Shown one piece after another: positions 1-8,073 of a stretch of DNA of 64,000 nucleotides. The stretch is from NCBI GenBank assembly GCA_051883455.1, contig JBJETT010000005.1, forward strand, positions 47,412-111,411. The letters are read 5' to 3'. Source of the DNA: HGM11368 sp051883455. Its GTDB lineage: Bacteria > Bacillota > Clostridia > Christensenellales > UBA3700. Positions within the stretch are counted from its first letter, which is position 1. Each line of letters begins with the position of its first letter. The notes beneath the pieces are model-generated. The model searched no databases. It worked only from the letters and a program-made list of their open reading frames with translations, and had not been told where the DNA came from. Position numbers and translations under genes: made by a program.

Positions 1-267
1 GTACTCGGTATCTTCATTCACTTGCACGAGGAGCATATCTTTTCCACGCACTATAGGCAAGTATACGGTGGCATTGCGGATAAAATATTCTATCAATGTT
101 TCCGTCGACACCTCGCTATCCAAAGCGTTGTATATACACACCGACTCTGGTTCAAGCCCCAAAGATAGCAGGTTGTTTGCCACCCTCTCGCTCGCCGATT
201 TTTTGTCGGCTGTGCTCATTGCTTTTAGGCGCGCTCTAATCTCTCGGCGCAGTTGCTGTTTGTTCAT
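1..267 (-). CDS. 5-formyltetrahydrofolate cyclo-ligase, N-terminal part (runs off the window)
   Basis: These are the first 89 codons of a gene that continues beyond the left edge. The protein starts MNKQQLRREIRARLK, a Lys/Arg-rich helix typical of the 5-FCL family, and continues with IYNALDSEVSTETLIE and ATVYLPIV, matching the family pattern of a Tyr-containing strand, a D/E-V-x-T motif and a Val-x-Leu-Pro strand. The family converts 5-formyl-THF to 5,10-methenyl-THF with ATP in the cytoplasm. The ATG overlaps the stop codon of the upstream aconitase-family gene by one base (TAATG), so translation is probably coupled. The catalytic C-terminal half is not visible, so activity cannot be judged. 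Confidence 0.82.
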   Translation of the reverse strand, partial: MNKQQLRREIRARLKAMSTADKKSASERVANNLLSLGLEPESVCIYNALDSEVSTETLIEYFIRNATVYLPIVRGKDMLLVQVNEDTEY

Positions 268-2525
268 TACAGTTGGCTCTTGTAATAATTGATAAGGCAA
301 CCTTGCTTGATAATCTCTCTCTCGTCGTCGGTCAAAGCGTCCAATCTTAAAGTAACGTCAATACTTTGCTCTCCCCTTACTACTTTGGCAGGGAACTCTC
401 TATCGCCCTTCATCAATTTTTCTTTGACGTCCTTGACGATAATTATATCGCCTTGCTCGAACTTGTCGTCGCTGACAAAAGGCAACATACCCCAGTTGAT
501 GAGGTTGCTACGATATCTCTTGGTAGCGTATTCTTTGGCGATATTGCACACACCGCCCAGCACTCTTTGGCAACTTGCGGCTTGCTCTCTTGCGCTACCG
601 TCGCCCGGTTTGATTGCGTAGACACCGCTACCGATAGAGGTCGTACCTTCTAATTGCAAGCCCGATTTAGCTACTGCCTCGGCGTATTGCTTAGGTAGTC
701 CGTTCTCTCTTCTTGAGAGTTCATCGGCGTAGATTTCTTTAGCTCTGCCCACGTATTTCGGCTCTTTTCTCGACAATGCAAACTCTGCAAGCTTGAGCGG
801 ATTGCTACGATAACTCGAAGTTTCGCCAGACGGTATAAGCTCATCGGTAGTTGTAACGGGGTCGTAGATTGCCGCCGCCAATTTGACGATGACGTTGTCT
901 GTCAAAGATATGACTTGCGGCCAATCGCAAATGTTTGGTCCGTATTCCAATTCGGCATCAGGTTGAGCCTTGCCCCAACCGTTGTACACTCTCTTGGCGT
1001 AGATTGAGCCGTCGTACTCGAAGGTAGGCACGGTGTTGTCGTAGTCAATATCGGTAGCCGCCGTCAAAACGCCGCCGTTCAAAGCAGTTGCGGCGATAGA
1101 GCGTGCGTCCATGAGCGCAACGGAAGCAATTTGGTTGTTGCCGGGTTTGCTACCTTCTCTACTCTCGAAGTTACGGGTAGTATGTCTGATAGACAAAGCG
1201 TTGTTGGCAGGCACGTCCCCCGCACCGAAGCAAGGTCCGCAGAACGCCGATTTTACGTTAGCGCCCGCCTTGACGAGCTCGGCAATAGCGCCTTTCTTGA
1301 GCAAATCGTAATAGATAGGCGTAGAAGAAGGATATATGTTGAGGGTGAACTTTCCGCTACCCACCGCGCCGTCTTTGAGTATGCTTGCGGCTTCGACGAT
1401 ATTGTCGTAAGTACCGCCCGCGCAACCCGCGATGACGCCTTGCTCTACCATAACCTTGCCGTCCACGATTTTGTCGGTCAGACGGAACTTAATCTTAGGG
1501 TTGCCAAGTAACTTGTTGCCTTCCTTTTCTACTTGCGACAAGATATCGTAAGGATTTTCTATCACGTCCTTTAGGGCAAACACGTTGCTTGGGTGGAAAG
1601 GAAGCGCAATTTGAGGCACTATCTTGTCGAGGTCGACCTCTACCACACCGTCGTAATAAGCCACGTCTTGAGGCTTGATTGGCTTGTAGTCGTCGAGTCT
1701 ACCTCTAACCGCGTAATAATCCTTTACCTCGCTATCGTCGGTACGCCAAATAGACGTCAAACACGTCGTTTCGGTAGTCATAACGTCAATGCCGTTACGG
1801 AACTCTATAGGAAGGTTGGCAATGCCGTCCCCGACAAATTCCATGACTTTATTCTTTACGTAACCTTTGGAGAAGACCGCTCCAATGATAGCAAGAGCCA
1901 CGTCTTGAGGACCTACGCCCTTGCGAGGCTTGCCGCTGAGGCTTACGGCTATTACGTCGGGATATTTGATGTCGTAGGTACGAGAGAGAAGTTGCTTAAC
2001 TAGCTCGGGTCCGCCCTCGCCTACGGCCATAGTGCCGAGCGCACCGTATCTGGTGTGAGAGTCGCTACCGAGTAGCATTTTACCGCAACCGCTCATACAC
2101 TCTCTCATATAGGTGTGAATGACTGCTTGATGAGGCGGTACGAAAATTCCGCCGTACTTCTTGGCTGCACTCAGTCCGAAGACGTGGTCGTCTTCGTTGA
2201 TAGTACCGCCCACCGCGCAAAGACTGTTGTGACAGTTGGTCAGCACGTATGGGATTGGGAATTGTTTTAGTCCGCTAGCTTTGGCGGTCTGAATTATGCC
2301 AACGTAAGTGATATCGTGCGACGCTAGTCCGTCGAATTTGATATTAAGCGCGCCGTCCTTGACGGTCTTAGCACCCACGTTGTGCGCCGAAAGAATAGAG
2401 TAAGCCATCGTACCTTGATAGGCATTCTCGAGAGTCTTGGCGTCCAAGCCTAGTCCTTTTACTTGGTCGGCGTCGTAGAATTTTCCGCCAACCAGATACA
2501 TACCTTGTTGAGAAAGTTTGATCAT
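267..2525 (-). CDS. aconitase-family hydratase (YbhJ-like)
   Basis: A 752-residue protein of the aconitase superfamily. The [4Fe-4S] ligands are visible as Cys368 (GCAGGTYDN) and Cys429/Cys432 (FCGPCFGAGD), and the substrate-site motif GSDSHTRYG lies at 153-161 followed by a Gly-rich AVGEGGPE segment. The swivel domain follows, with ARSIAAT near 475-480. Length and order fit the E. coli YbhJ type (about 750 residues) better than the canonical AcnA (about 890) or AcnB (about 865). Family knowledge supports a cytoplasmic hydro-lyase; the real substrate of this subgroup is uncertain, so citrate/isocitrate activity is not claimed. A ribosome binding site CGGAGC precedes the ATG. The stop overlaps the downstream 5-FCL start. 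Confidence 0.85.
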   Translation of the reverse strand: MIKLSQQGMYLVGGKFYDADQVKGLGLDAKTLENAYQGTMAYSILSAHNVGAKTVKDGALNIKFDGLASHDITYVGIIQTAKASGLKQFPIPYVLTNCHNSLCAVGGTINEDDHVFGLSAAKKYGGIFVPPHQAVIHTYMRECMSGCGKMLLGSDSHTRYGALGTMAVGEGGPELVKQLLSRTYDIKYPDVIAVSLSGKPRKGVGPQDVALAIIGAVFSKGYVKNKVMEFVGDGIANLPIEFRNGIDVMTTETTCLTSIWRTDDSEVKDYYAVRGRLDDYKPIKPQDVAYYDGVVEVDLDKIVPQIALPFHPSNVFALKDVIENPYDILSQVEKEGNKLLGNPKIKFRLTDKIVDGKVMVEQGVIAGCAGGTYDNIVEAASILKDGAVGSGKFTLNIYPSSTPIYYDLLKKGAIAELVKAGANVKSAFCGPCFGAGDVPANNALSIRHTTRNFESREGSKPGNNQIASVALMDARSIAATALNGGVLTAATDIDYDNTVPTFEYDGSIYAKRVYNGWGKAQPDAELEYGPNICDWPQVISLTDNVIVKLAAAIYDPVTTTDELIPSGETSSYRSNPLKLAEFALSRKEPKYVGRAKEIYADELSRRENGLPKQYAEAVAKSGLQLEGTTSIGSGVYAIKPGDGSAREQAASCQRVLGGVCNIAKEYATKRYRSNLINWGMLPFVSDDKFEQGDIIIVKDVKEKLMKGDREFPAKVVRGEQSIDVTLRLDALTDDEREIIKQGCLINYYKSQL

Positions 2526-2588
2526 AAATTGCTCCGTATAATTATTAACTTATAAAAATATATTACAACAATCCTATCCAAAAATCAA

Positions 2589-2613
2589 TAAAAAAGCCCC
2601 GAAAAGTCGAGGC
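2589..2613 (-). terminator. intrinsic terminator of the DUF2156 gene
   Basis: On the minus strand a 7-bp stem (GCCTCGA pairing with TTCGGGGC-type bases, one G-T pair) with a 4-nt loop at 2596-2613 is followed by six T residues. It lies 30 bases past the stop of the 2643-3587 gene. Confidence 0.75.
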
Positions 2614-2642
2614 AGTTATTGGTATTGAGTTTTATGGGCGTA

Positions 2643-3587
2643 TTATTTGAGGGTGACGGCGTATTTTTGCGCCCAACCCACGGGATAAAGCGACCTTTTG
2701 GAGCGTCTAAGCCCTTCCAATCCCATATCCTCTTGCCTATTGACGATACGGCAATTTTCAAAGTGCTTTTTGGCAAACATTTGGCAAATAGCGGGATAAA
2801 CGCCGTTGTATGCGATATCGCCCTTTTCGATATGCGTTATGCCCACGCCCGACGGGGTAATCTCGCCCATACTAAATGCGATTATCTTGCCGTCGTACTC
2901 GATGACGTCGGCAAAGCAACGAGGACAAGTACCTACTCTGCTAAGAGCCATTTTGACAAGCTTTAGTTCGTCGGCTTCGGCGTCACTGTATTCTTCGTCA
3001 AAGGACTTGGTGCTTTGCCAGCCCGATATCAGTTGCATAACTTTGTCGTAGTCGCTAGGTTGATAATCTCTAAACACGTACCCCTTGCCGTCCACCGAAG
3101 TGCTGTAGGCTTGGACAAAACGCTTGATATGATTGCGCTTTGAGTGGTATTTTTTGCCTTCGAGATATATTAGGTCGTGAGGGTCGTAGAGATACTCGTC
3201 GTAGTCGTGATTGATGACCAAGTTATATTTGTCGCTATCGAGCAGTTGCACGTATTCTTCGGGCGTGCTCATGACGTACATCTTTTCGCCTTGACTTAGA
3301 CAAAAATCCGCCAAATCGTCGTAAGCCGTCTTTATTTTGTCAATAGTGGTAAGAGGTGGCAGGTAGACGTATCCGTCCACTCCGCTTTCCTCGTCAAAGT
3401 ACTCGGCGTGAGGCAAAAATCTCAAATAAATCACCCCGTTTTCGAAGGCGATTTGCATACTTTCATAGTTAAAAAACTTCCAACCTTTGAGGTACAACGG
3501 AGAGTATTCGCTACCGTTGTAGTGCGTCTTAGCCAAAATTTTGTCAATCTCGCAAAAATCTTGCTCCTCAATTCTTCTAAATTGCAT
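2643..3587 (-). CDS. DUF2156-family protein (lysylphosphatidylglycerol synthase C-terminal-like acyltransferase fold)
   Basis: A 314-residue soluble protein resembling the DUF2156 family, which shares the tandem GNAT fold of the C-terminal domain of MprF. Visible family features are the KKYHSKRNHIKRF segment near the middle, the acidic DYQPSDYDKVMQL stretch starting the second half, and the end motif NRQEDMGLEGLRRSKRSLYP. No membrane flippase domain is present, so it is a stand-alone version. The ATG at 3587 is preferred over an in-frame GTG 15 bases upstream because AAGGGA precedes it at suitable spacing. It stands alone and diverges from the gene at 3632. The acyl donor and acceptor cannot be told from the sequence. 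Confidence 0.78.
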   Translation of the reverse strand: MQFRRIEEQDFCEIDKILAKTHYNGSEYSPLYLKGWKFFNYESMQIAFENGVIYLRFLPHAEYFDEESGVDGYVYLPPLTTIDKIKTAYDDLADFCLSQGEKMYVMSTPEEYVQLLDSDKYNLVINHDYDEYLYDPHDLIYLEGKKYHSKRNHIKRFVQAYSTSVDGKGYVFRDYQPSDYDKVMQLISGWQSTKSFDEEYSDAEADELKLVKMALSRVGTCPRCFADVIEYDGKIIAFSMGEITPSGVGITHIEKGDIAYNGVYPAICQMFAKKHFENCRIVNRQEDMGLEGLRRSKRSLYPVGWAQKYAVTLK

Positions 3588-3595
3588 ATATTCCC

Positions 3596-3625
3596 TTGCC
3601 ACGCACGGCGAAAATTTGGTATAAT
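3596..3625 (+). promoter_or_regulatory. promoter for the 3632 gene, apparently leaderless
   Basis: A -35 TTGCCA at 3596-3601 and a perfect -10 TATAAT at 3620-3625 are separated by 18 bases. The expected transcription start, about 7 bases past the -10, coincides with the A of the ATG at 3632, and no ribosome binding site fits between. Confidence 0.6.
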
Positions 3626-3631
3626 TTCGTT

Positions 3632-4135
3632 ATGAAAACTACCTTTAGATACAAACCTAACGCGTGGATAGCGGCAACTTCTACCGTCCTATCAATTATA
3701 CTATTGGTATGTGCGATTGTCAACGTTCTTAGACTTTGCGGCGTGAGAAATATGCAATCTTACAACTATACACTTGACATTATCGCAACGATAATATGCG
3801 TGGTTATGCCTACGATTTTGTTGTCGATGATTTATCTCTCGGCGTACACTCTCACCGAGCGCGGTATACGATGCAATATAGGCGTATTTTTCCACACGAT
3901 AAGCTATCAAGATATCTTGCTCATCAGACAAGACAGCGACAAGACGGTACTGATATTGTATATCAAGGCGAGCAAACAAGGTCAGGTAGTAGATTCTCGT
4001 AGCGGTATTGAGGCCAATATACTTCAAATTAATGTAAATAAGAGGCACTTCGATACCATAATAGACGCTATCAAAGCCCACAACCATCACACTATCTACG
4101 AGATATTGCCAATGGCGCATAAGGAGAAAAAATGA
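3632..4135 (+). CDS. small membrane protein with PH-like C-terminal domain
   Basis: A 167-residue protein. Residues about 10-36 (a hydrophobic run with SIILLVCAIVNV) and about 48-75 (IIATIICVVMPTILLSMIYL) are two membrane spans, followed by an approximately 90-residue domain starting LTERGIRCNIGVFFHTISYQDI. That strand-turn-strand pattern resembles bacterial PH-type domains that follow a two-helix hairpin. No catalytic residues are seen and the function is unknown. It is the first gene of a tight run: its TGA overlaps the ATG of rdgB (ATGA). The next genes, a nucleotide-pool house-cleaning enzyme and a phosphodiesterase, do not clarify its role. Confidence 0.65.
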   Translation: MKTTFRYKPNAWIAATSTVLSIILLVCAIVNVLRLCGVRNMQSYNYTLDIIATIICVVMPTILLSMIYLSAYTLTERGIRCNIGVFFHTISYQDILLIRQDSDKTVLILYIKASKQGQVVDSRSGIEANILQINVNKRHFDTIIDAIKAHNHHTIYEILPMAHKEKK

Positions 4136-4719
4136 AAGCTGTATTAGCGAGCAACAACGCTCACAAACTTCAAGAAATCAGAGCCATTTTGGGCGACTGC
4201 TTCGAGCATATATATTCACTCAAAGAATTGGGCGTGGACGTCGAGGTAGAAGAAAACGGCAAGACCTTCGTCCAAAACGCAATCATCAAAGCCGACACGA
4301 TATGCCGTATGACGGGACTCGTTGCCATAGCCGACGACAGCGGATTGGAAGTTGAGGCTTTGGGCGGACAACCGGGGGTATACTCGGCTCGTTTTGCGGG
4401 AGAGCCTTGCAACGACGACAACAACAATGCTCTACTACTCGATAGACTTCACTCTCTAGAAAAGACTCAACCTGCCAATCGCAAGGCACGTTTCGTGTCG
4501 GTAGTGGCTATTTGCTACCCCGACGGCTCGGGCAAATACGCCGAGGGCTACGTAGAAGGCACAATCCTTGACGAATATCGTGGCGACAAGGGCTTTGGCT
4601 ACGACCCACTCTTCTATTGCAACCGACTCTCCAAGACCTTTGCCGAGGCTAGCATGGAAGAAAAGAACACCGTTTCGCACCGCGCTATGGCTCTGCAACG
4701 CTTGAGAGAGATGCTATGA
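4132..4719 (+). CDS. rdgB: XTP/dITP diphosphatase (non-canonical purine NTP pyrophosphatase)
   Basis: A 195-residue Ham1/RdgB protein, normal length for the family. It hydrolyses dITP, XTP and ITP to the monophosphates, keeping deaminated purines out of DNA and RNA. Visible motifs are the N-terminal SNNAHK (7-12) that binds the triphosphate, EENGKTFVQNA (40-50), the active-site ADDSGLEV (67-74) with Asp69 as general base, GVYSARFAG (82-90), GFGYDPLF (154-161) and SHRAMAL (182-188). Start and stop both overlap neighbours by four bases (ATGA), so it is translated with the membrane protein upstream and the phosphodiesterase downstream. Confidence 0.95.
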   Translation: MKAVLASNNAHKLQEIRAILGDCFEHIYSLKELGVDVEVEENGKTFVQNAIIKADTICRMTGLVAIADDSGLEVEALGGQPGVYSARFAGEPCNDDNNNALLLDRLHSLEKTQPANRKARFVSVVAICYPDGSGKYAEGYVEGTILDEYRGDKGFGYDPLFYCNRLSKTFAEASMEEKNTVSHRAMALQRLREML

Positions 4720-5174
4720 AGACTATCGTCGTAATGTCCGACACTCACAATATCTTGCGCCCTACCGACGAGTTTTTCGATGTATTGGACAGTAGCGACT
4801 ATATCTTTCATTTGGGTGACGGCAGTAGCGACGTGGAGATGCTAAGACAAGCCTTTGGCGACAAGGTAATTGCAGTCAAGGGCAACTGCGACCACTCAAG
4901 CCTACCCTTGCAAAGGATAGTTCAAGTGGAAGGCGTCAAGTTTTTGCTCACTCACGGACATTGCTACAAGGTCAAGACCGACACGGTAGACTTGCACACC
5001 GAGTGTATTATCGAAGGTGTAAAGGTGGGCTTGTACGGACATACTCACCGTGCACAGATAGACACCGAGGACGGCGTAACTCTCATCAATCCCGGGTCGC
5101 TTGGTTACGGCAGAACGTATTGCTACGTCACCGTACAAGGAGATAGATTATTTAGCAAAATCGTAACACTTTAA
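4716..5174 (+). CDS. YfcE/MJ0936-type metallophosphodiesterase
   Basis: A 152-residue calcineurin-like phosphoesterase with all five metal-binding blocks: SDTH (8-11), GD (34-35), GNCD (56-59), THGH (79-82) and GHTH (107-110). Length and block spacing match the YfcE/MJ0936 subfamily, cytoplasmic Mn-dependent enzymes active on phosphodiesters; the physiological substrate is not settled. The start overlaps the rdgB stop (ATGA). The rdgB-phosphodiesterase pair is common in Bacillota. It ends 10 bases before typA. Confidence 0.9.
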   Translation: MKTIVVMSDTHNILRPTDEFFDVLDSSDYIFHLGDGSSDVEMLRQAFGDKVIAVKGNCDHSSLPLQRIVQVEGVKFLLTHGHCYKVKTDTVDLHTECIIEGVKVGLYGHTHRAQIDTEDGVTLINPGSLGYGRTYCYVTVQGDRLFSKIVTL

Positions 5175-5184
5175 GGACAAATAT

Positions 5185-7002
5185 ATGATTAGACAAGACG
5201 TAAGAAATATAGCAATCATTGCGCACGTCGACCACGGCAAAACAACTTTAGTCGACCAACTTCTTAGACAAAACCATGTCTTCCGCACGGGCGAAGCCGT
5301 GGTAGAGAGAGTTATGGACAGCGGAGATATCGAGAGGGAGAGAGGCATCACCATTCTTGCCAAAAATACCGCCGTCTTCTACAACGGAGTCAAAATCAAC
5401 ATCATCGATACCCCGGGACACGCCGACTTAGGCGGAGAGGTAGAACGAATACTATCTATGGTGGACGGCGTTTTGTTGCTTGTCGACGCGGTGGAGGGCT
5501 GTATGCCACAGACTCGCTACGTACTCAAAAAGGCGCTTGGGCTTGGCAAAAAACCTATCGTCGTCATCAACAAAGTAGACCGTGGCGGAGACCCCGAACA
5601 AGTCATCGACCAAGTGCTCGATTTGTTTATCGAATTGGGCGCCAACGACGAGCAAATCGACTTCAAGACGGTGTTCGCTTCGGGCAAACAAGGTTGGGCA
5701 ACCACTACCCTCGGCGAGCAAGGCACGGATATGAAGCCTTTACTCGACATGATTATCAGCGAAATCCCCGCTCCTACGGGCGAAGTAGACGACGGCTTGC
5801 AGATGATAGTGTGCAATATCGACTACGACGAATATATCGGCAGAATAGGCATAGGCAGAGTCGTTAGGGGCAATATCCACACGGGTAGCAACGTTGCCGT
5901 CATTCACAACGATGGCAGTCACTACAACGCCAAGGTCGTCAAGCTCTACCAATTCGAAGGGCTCAAGAGGCGCGAATGCGAGTCGGGACAAGTGGGCGAC
6001 ATAGTTGCCGTCAGCGGTATCGAACAACTCAACATAGGCGAAACGATTTGCGACAGCGAAAAGATAGAACAACTGCCTTTCGTCAACATAGACGAGCCTA
6101 CCCTATCCATGATGTTTATGGTCAACGACTCGCCTTTTGCGGGCAAAGAAGGCAAATACGTCACCAGCCGTCACTTACGAGCAAGGCTATTCAAAGAAGT
6201 GATGACCAACGTCAGTATGAGAGTGGAAGAGACCGACAGTGCCGACTGCTTCAAGGTATACGGCAGAGGGGAATTACACCTATCTATCCTTATCGAAAAT
6301 ATGCGCCGTGAAGGCTACGAATTCCAAGTATCTCGTCCAAAGGTTATCTTCAAGGATATAGACGGCGTACGCTGCGAGCCTGTCGAAAATCTCGTGGTAG
6401 AAGTTCCCGACGACTACGTGGGCGTGGTTATGAACAAAATCGGCGCACGCAAGGGCGAGCTTGTCAATATGACTCCCGACGAGCGTGGCGGTACTAAGCT
6501 AGAATTCAAGATTCCTTCGCGCGGACTTATCGGCTATCGCAACGAGATGCTCACCGACACCAGAGGCTTTGGCGTAATGAACCACACTCTCGACGGCTAC
6601 GAGCCATACAAAGGCACGATTATAGAGCGCAATCGTGGCTCGGTAGTTGCCTTTGAGGACGGCACGACGACGGCATACGGCTTGTTCAATGCACAAGAAC
6701 GCTCTACCCTATTCTTGGGCGCAGGCGTGGGCGTGTACGGCGGTCAAGTGGTAGGCGTCAACTCTCGTGAAGACGACCTCGTCGTCAACGTGTGCAAAAA
6801 GAAGCAACTCACCAACAATCGTGCCAGCGGCGCAGACGAAGCCCTCAAGCTAATCACCCCAACGGTAATGTCTTTGGAGCAATGTCTAGAGTTTATCGCC
6901 GACGACGAACTCGTCGAAGTTACGCCGAAATCAATCAGGCTACGCAAGACAATCCTCAGCAAAGAATTAAGAGCCAAAATCGCAGCCAAAAACAAACAAT
7001 AA
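5185..7002 (+). CDS. typA: ribosome-associated translational GTPase TypA/BipA
   Basis: A 605-residue EF-G-like GTPase, full length for TypA. The G domain shows AHVDHGKT (G1, about 13-20), ERERGITI (switch I), DTPGHAD (G3) and NKVD (G4). EF-Tu domain II, EF-G-like domains III and V and the TypA-specific C-terminal domain follow (RGLIGYRNEML, then NVCKKKQLTNNRASG). The family binds the 70S ribosome at the EF-G site and supports ribosome assembly and stress adaptation. AAGGA precedes the ATG by 8 bases. It is last in the run 3632-7002 and is followed by the tRNA array. Confidence 0.96.
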   Translation: MIRQDVRNIAIIAHVDHGKTTLVDQLLRQNHVFRTGEAVVERVMDSGDIERERGITILAKNTAVFYNGVKINIIDTPGHADLGGEVERILSMVDGVLLLVDAVEGCMPQTRYVLKKALGLGKKPIVVINKVDRGGDPEQVIDQVLDLFIELGANDEQIDFKTVFASGKQGWATTTLGEQGTDMKPLLDMIISEIPAPTGEVDDGLQMIVCNIDYDEYIGRIGIGRVVRGNIHTGSNVAVIHNDGSHYNAKVVKLYQFEGLKRRECESGQVGDIVAVSGIEQLNIGETICDSEKIEQLPFVNIDEPTLSMMFMVNDSPFAGKEGKYVTSRHLRARLFKEVMTNVSMRVEETDSADCFKVYGRGELHLSILIENMRREGYEFQVSRPKVIFKDIDGVRCEPVENLVVEVPDDYVGVVMNKIGARKGELVNMTPDERGGTKLEFKIPSRGLIGYRNEMLTDTRGFGVMNHTLDGYEPYKGTIIERNRGSVVAFEDGTTTAYGLFNAQERSTLFLGAGVGVYGGQVVGVNSREDDLVVNVCKKKQLTNNRASGADEALKLITPTVMSLEQCLEFIADDELVEVTPKSIRLRKTILSKELRAKIAAKNKQ

Positions 7003-7075
7003 TACTAAAATAATGTACACAATCCAAGATATAGTCGTAGAAAAAATAAAAAATGAAAAACCCATTATATTTTTC

Positions 7076-7105
7076 TTGACATATCTTGGGTGGGTGTGTT
7101 AAAAT
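7076..7105 (+). promoter_or_regulatory. promoter of the tRNA array
   Basis: TTGACA at 7076-7081 and TAAAAT at 7100-7105, spacer 18. The predicted start lies about 15 bases before tRNA-Gly, and no other promoter-like site is evident among the first tRNAs, so the cluster may be one transcript. Confidence 0.7.
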
Positions 7106-7127
7106 TGCAAAGCATTGAGATAAATAT

Positions 7128-7201
7128 GCGGGTGTAGTTCAATGGTAGAATCCCAGCCTTCCAAGCTGGTCGCGTGGGTCCGATTCCCATCACCCGCTCC
7201 A
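7128..7201 (+). tRNA. tRNA-Gly (anticodon TCC)
   Basis: Acceptor GCGGGTG pairs with CACCCGC; anticodon loop CTTCCAA between CCAGC and GCTGG; T-loop TTCGATT-like; CCA is encoded. Confidence 0.95.
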
Positions 7202-7214
7202 TTGCATAAGGTAT

Positions 7215-7291
<77 letters not shown>

Positions 7292-7298
7292 TAAATTT

Positions 7299-7376
7299 GG
7301 TGGGTATAGCTCAGTTGGCTAGAGCGCAAGATTGTGGCTCTTGAGGCCAAGGGTTCGACTCCCTTTACTCACCCCA
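7299..7376 (+). tRNA. tRNA-His (anticodon GTG)
   Basis: Acceptor GTGGGTA pairs with TACTCAC; the extra 5' G at 7299 faces C73, the histidine identity feature; anticodon loop TTGTGGC; CCA encoded. Confidence 0.95.
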
Positions 7377-7385
7377 TTTATGCAT

Positions 7386-7460
7386 AGGGGTATCGCCAAG
7401 CGGTAAGGCACCAGACTTTGACTCTGGTATTCGTAGGTTCAAATCCTGCTACCCCTGCCA
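7386..7460 (+). tRNA. tRNA-Gln (anticodon TTG)
   Basis: Acceptor AGGGGTA pairs with TACCCCT; anticodon loop CTTTGAC in stem CCAGA/TCTGG; CCA encoded. Close in sequence to the next tRNA. Confidence 0.95.
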
Positions 7461-7463
7461 CAT

Positions 7464-7539
7464 TGGGGTGTCGCCAAATGGTTAAGGCACTGGACTCTGA
7501 CTCCAGCACTTGAGGGTTCAAATCCTTCCACCCCAGCCA
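7464..7539 (+). tRNA. tRNA-Gln (anticodon CTG)
   Basis: Acceptor TGGGGTG pairs with CACCCCA; anticodon loop CTCTGAC in stem CTGGA/TCCAG; CCA encoded. Only three bases separate it from tRNA-Gln(TTG), which suggests tandem duplication and anticodon change. Confidence 0.95.
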
Positions 7540-7566
7540 TTTAGCGCACTTTCCTCAACTTAATAC

Positions 7567-7642
7567 GATCCATTAGCTCAGTCGGTAGAGCACATGACTT
7601 TTAATCATGGTGTCCCGAGTTCGAATCTCGGATGGGTCACCA
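7567..7642 (+). tRNA. tRNA-Lys (anticodon TTT)
   Basis: Acceptor GATCCAT pairs with ATGGGTC; anticodon loop CTTTTAA in stem CATGA/TCATG; CCA encoded. Confidence 0.95.
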
Positions 7643-7655
7643 ACGCTGCGTTCAT

Positions 7656-7739
7656 GCGGGTGTGGCGGAATTGGCAGACGCGCTAGACTTAGGATCTAGT
7701 GTCTAAGACGTGGGAGTTCAAGTCTCTTCATCCGCACCA
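7656..7739 (+). tRNA. tRNA-Leu (anticodon TAG)
   Basis: Acceptor GCGGGTG pairs with CATCCGC; anticodon loop CTTAGGA in stem CTAGA/TCTAG; long variable arm typical of class II tRNA; CCA encoded. Confidence 0.95.
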
Positions 7740-7818
7740 CGCAGTTACTGCGACAACGTTTCAAACACTTGACATTGTAGTCGCAGGCGTATATACTTAC
7801 AATTACCAATCAAATTAT

Positions 7819-7894
<76 letters not shown>

Positions 7895-7897
7895 TAT

Positions 7898-7973
7898 GCA
7901 CCTTTAGCTCAGTTGGTAGAGCAAATGACTCTTAATCATTGGGCCCAGAGTTCGAGTCTCTGAAGGTGCACCA
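7898..7973 (+). tRNA. tRNA-Lys (anticodon CTT)
   Basis: Acceptor GCACCTT pairs with AAGGTGC; anticodon loop CTCTTAA in stem AATGA/TCATT; CCA encoded. Last tRNA of the array; the AT-rich island starts just after its terminator. Confidence 0.95.
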
Positions 7974-7979
7974 AGCGAA

Positions 7980-8019
7980 ACGCAAGTTGAACCAATGGTA
8001 CAACTTGCGTTATTTTTTG
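7980..8019 (+). terminator. intrinsic terminator of the tRNA array
   Basis: Perfect 10-bp stem ACGCAAGTTG/CAACTTGCGT with an 11-nt loop at 7980-8010, followed by TATTTTTT. Confidence 0.9.
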
Positions 8020-8073
8020 CATTAAAAAAGTTTATTTCTATATATATCATTTCACTTTTTTAATTTCTTTACA

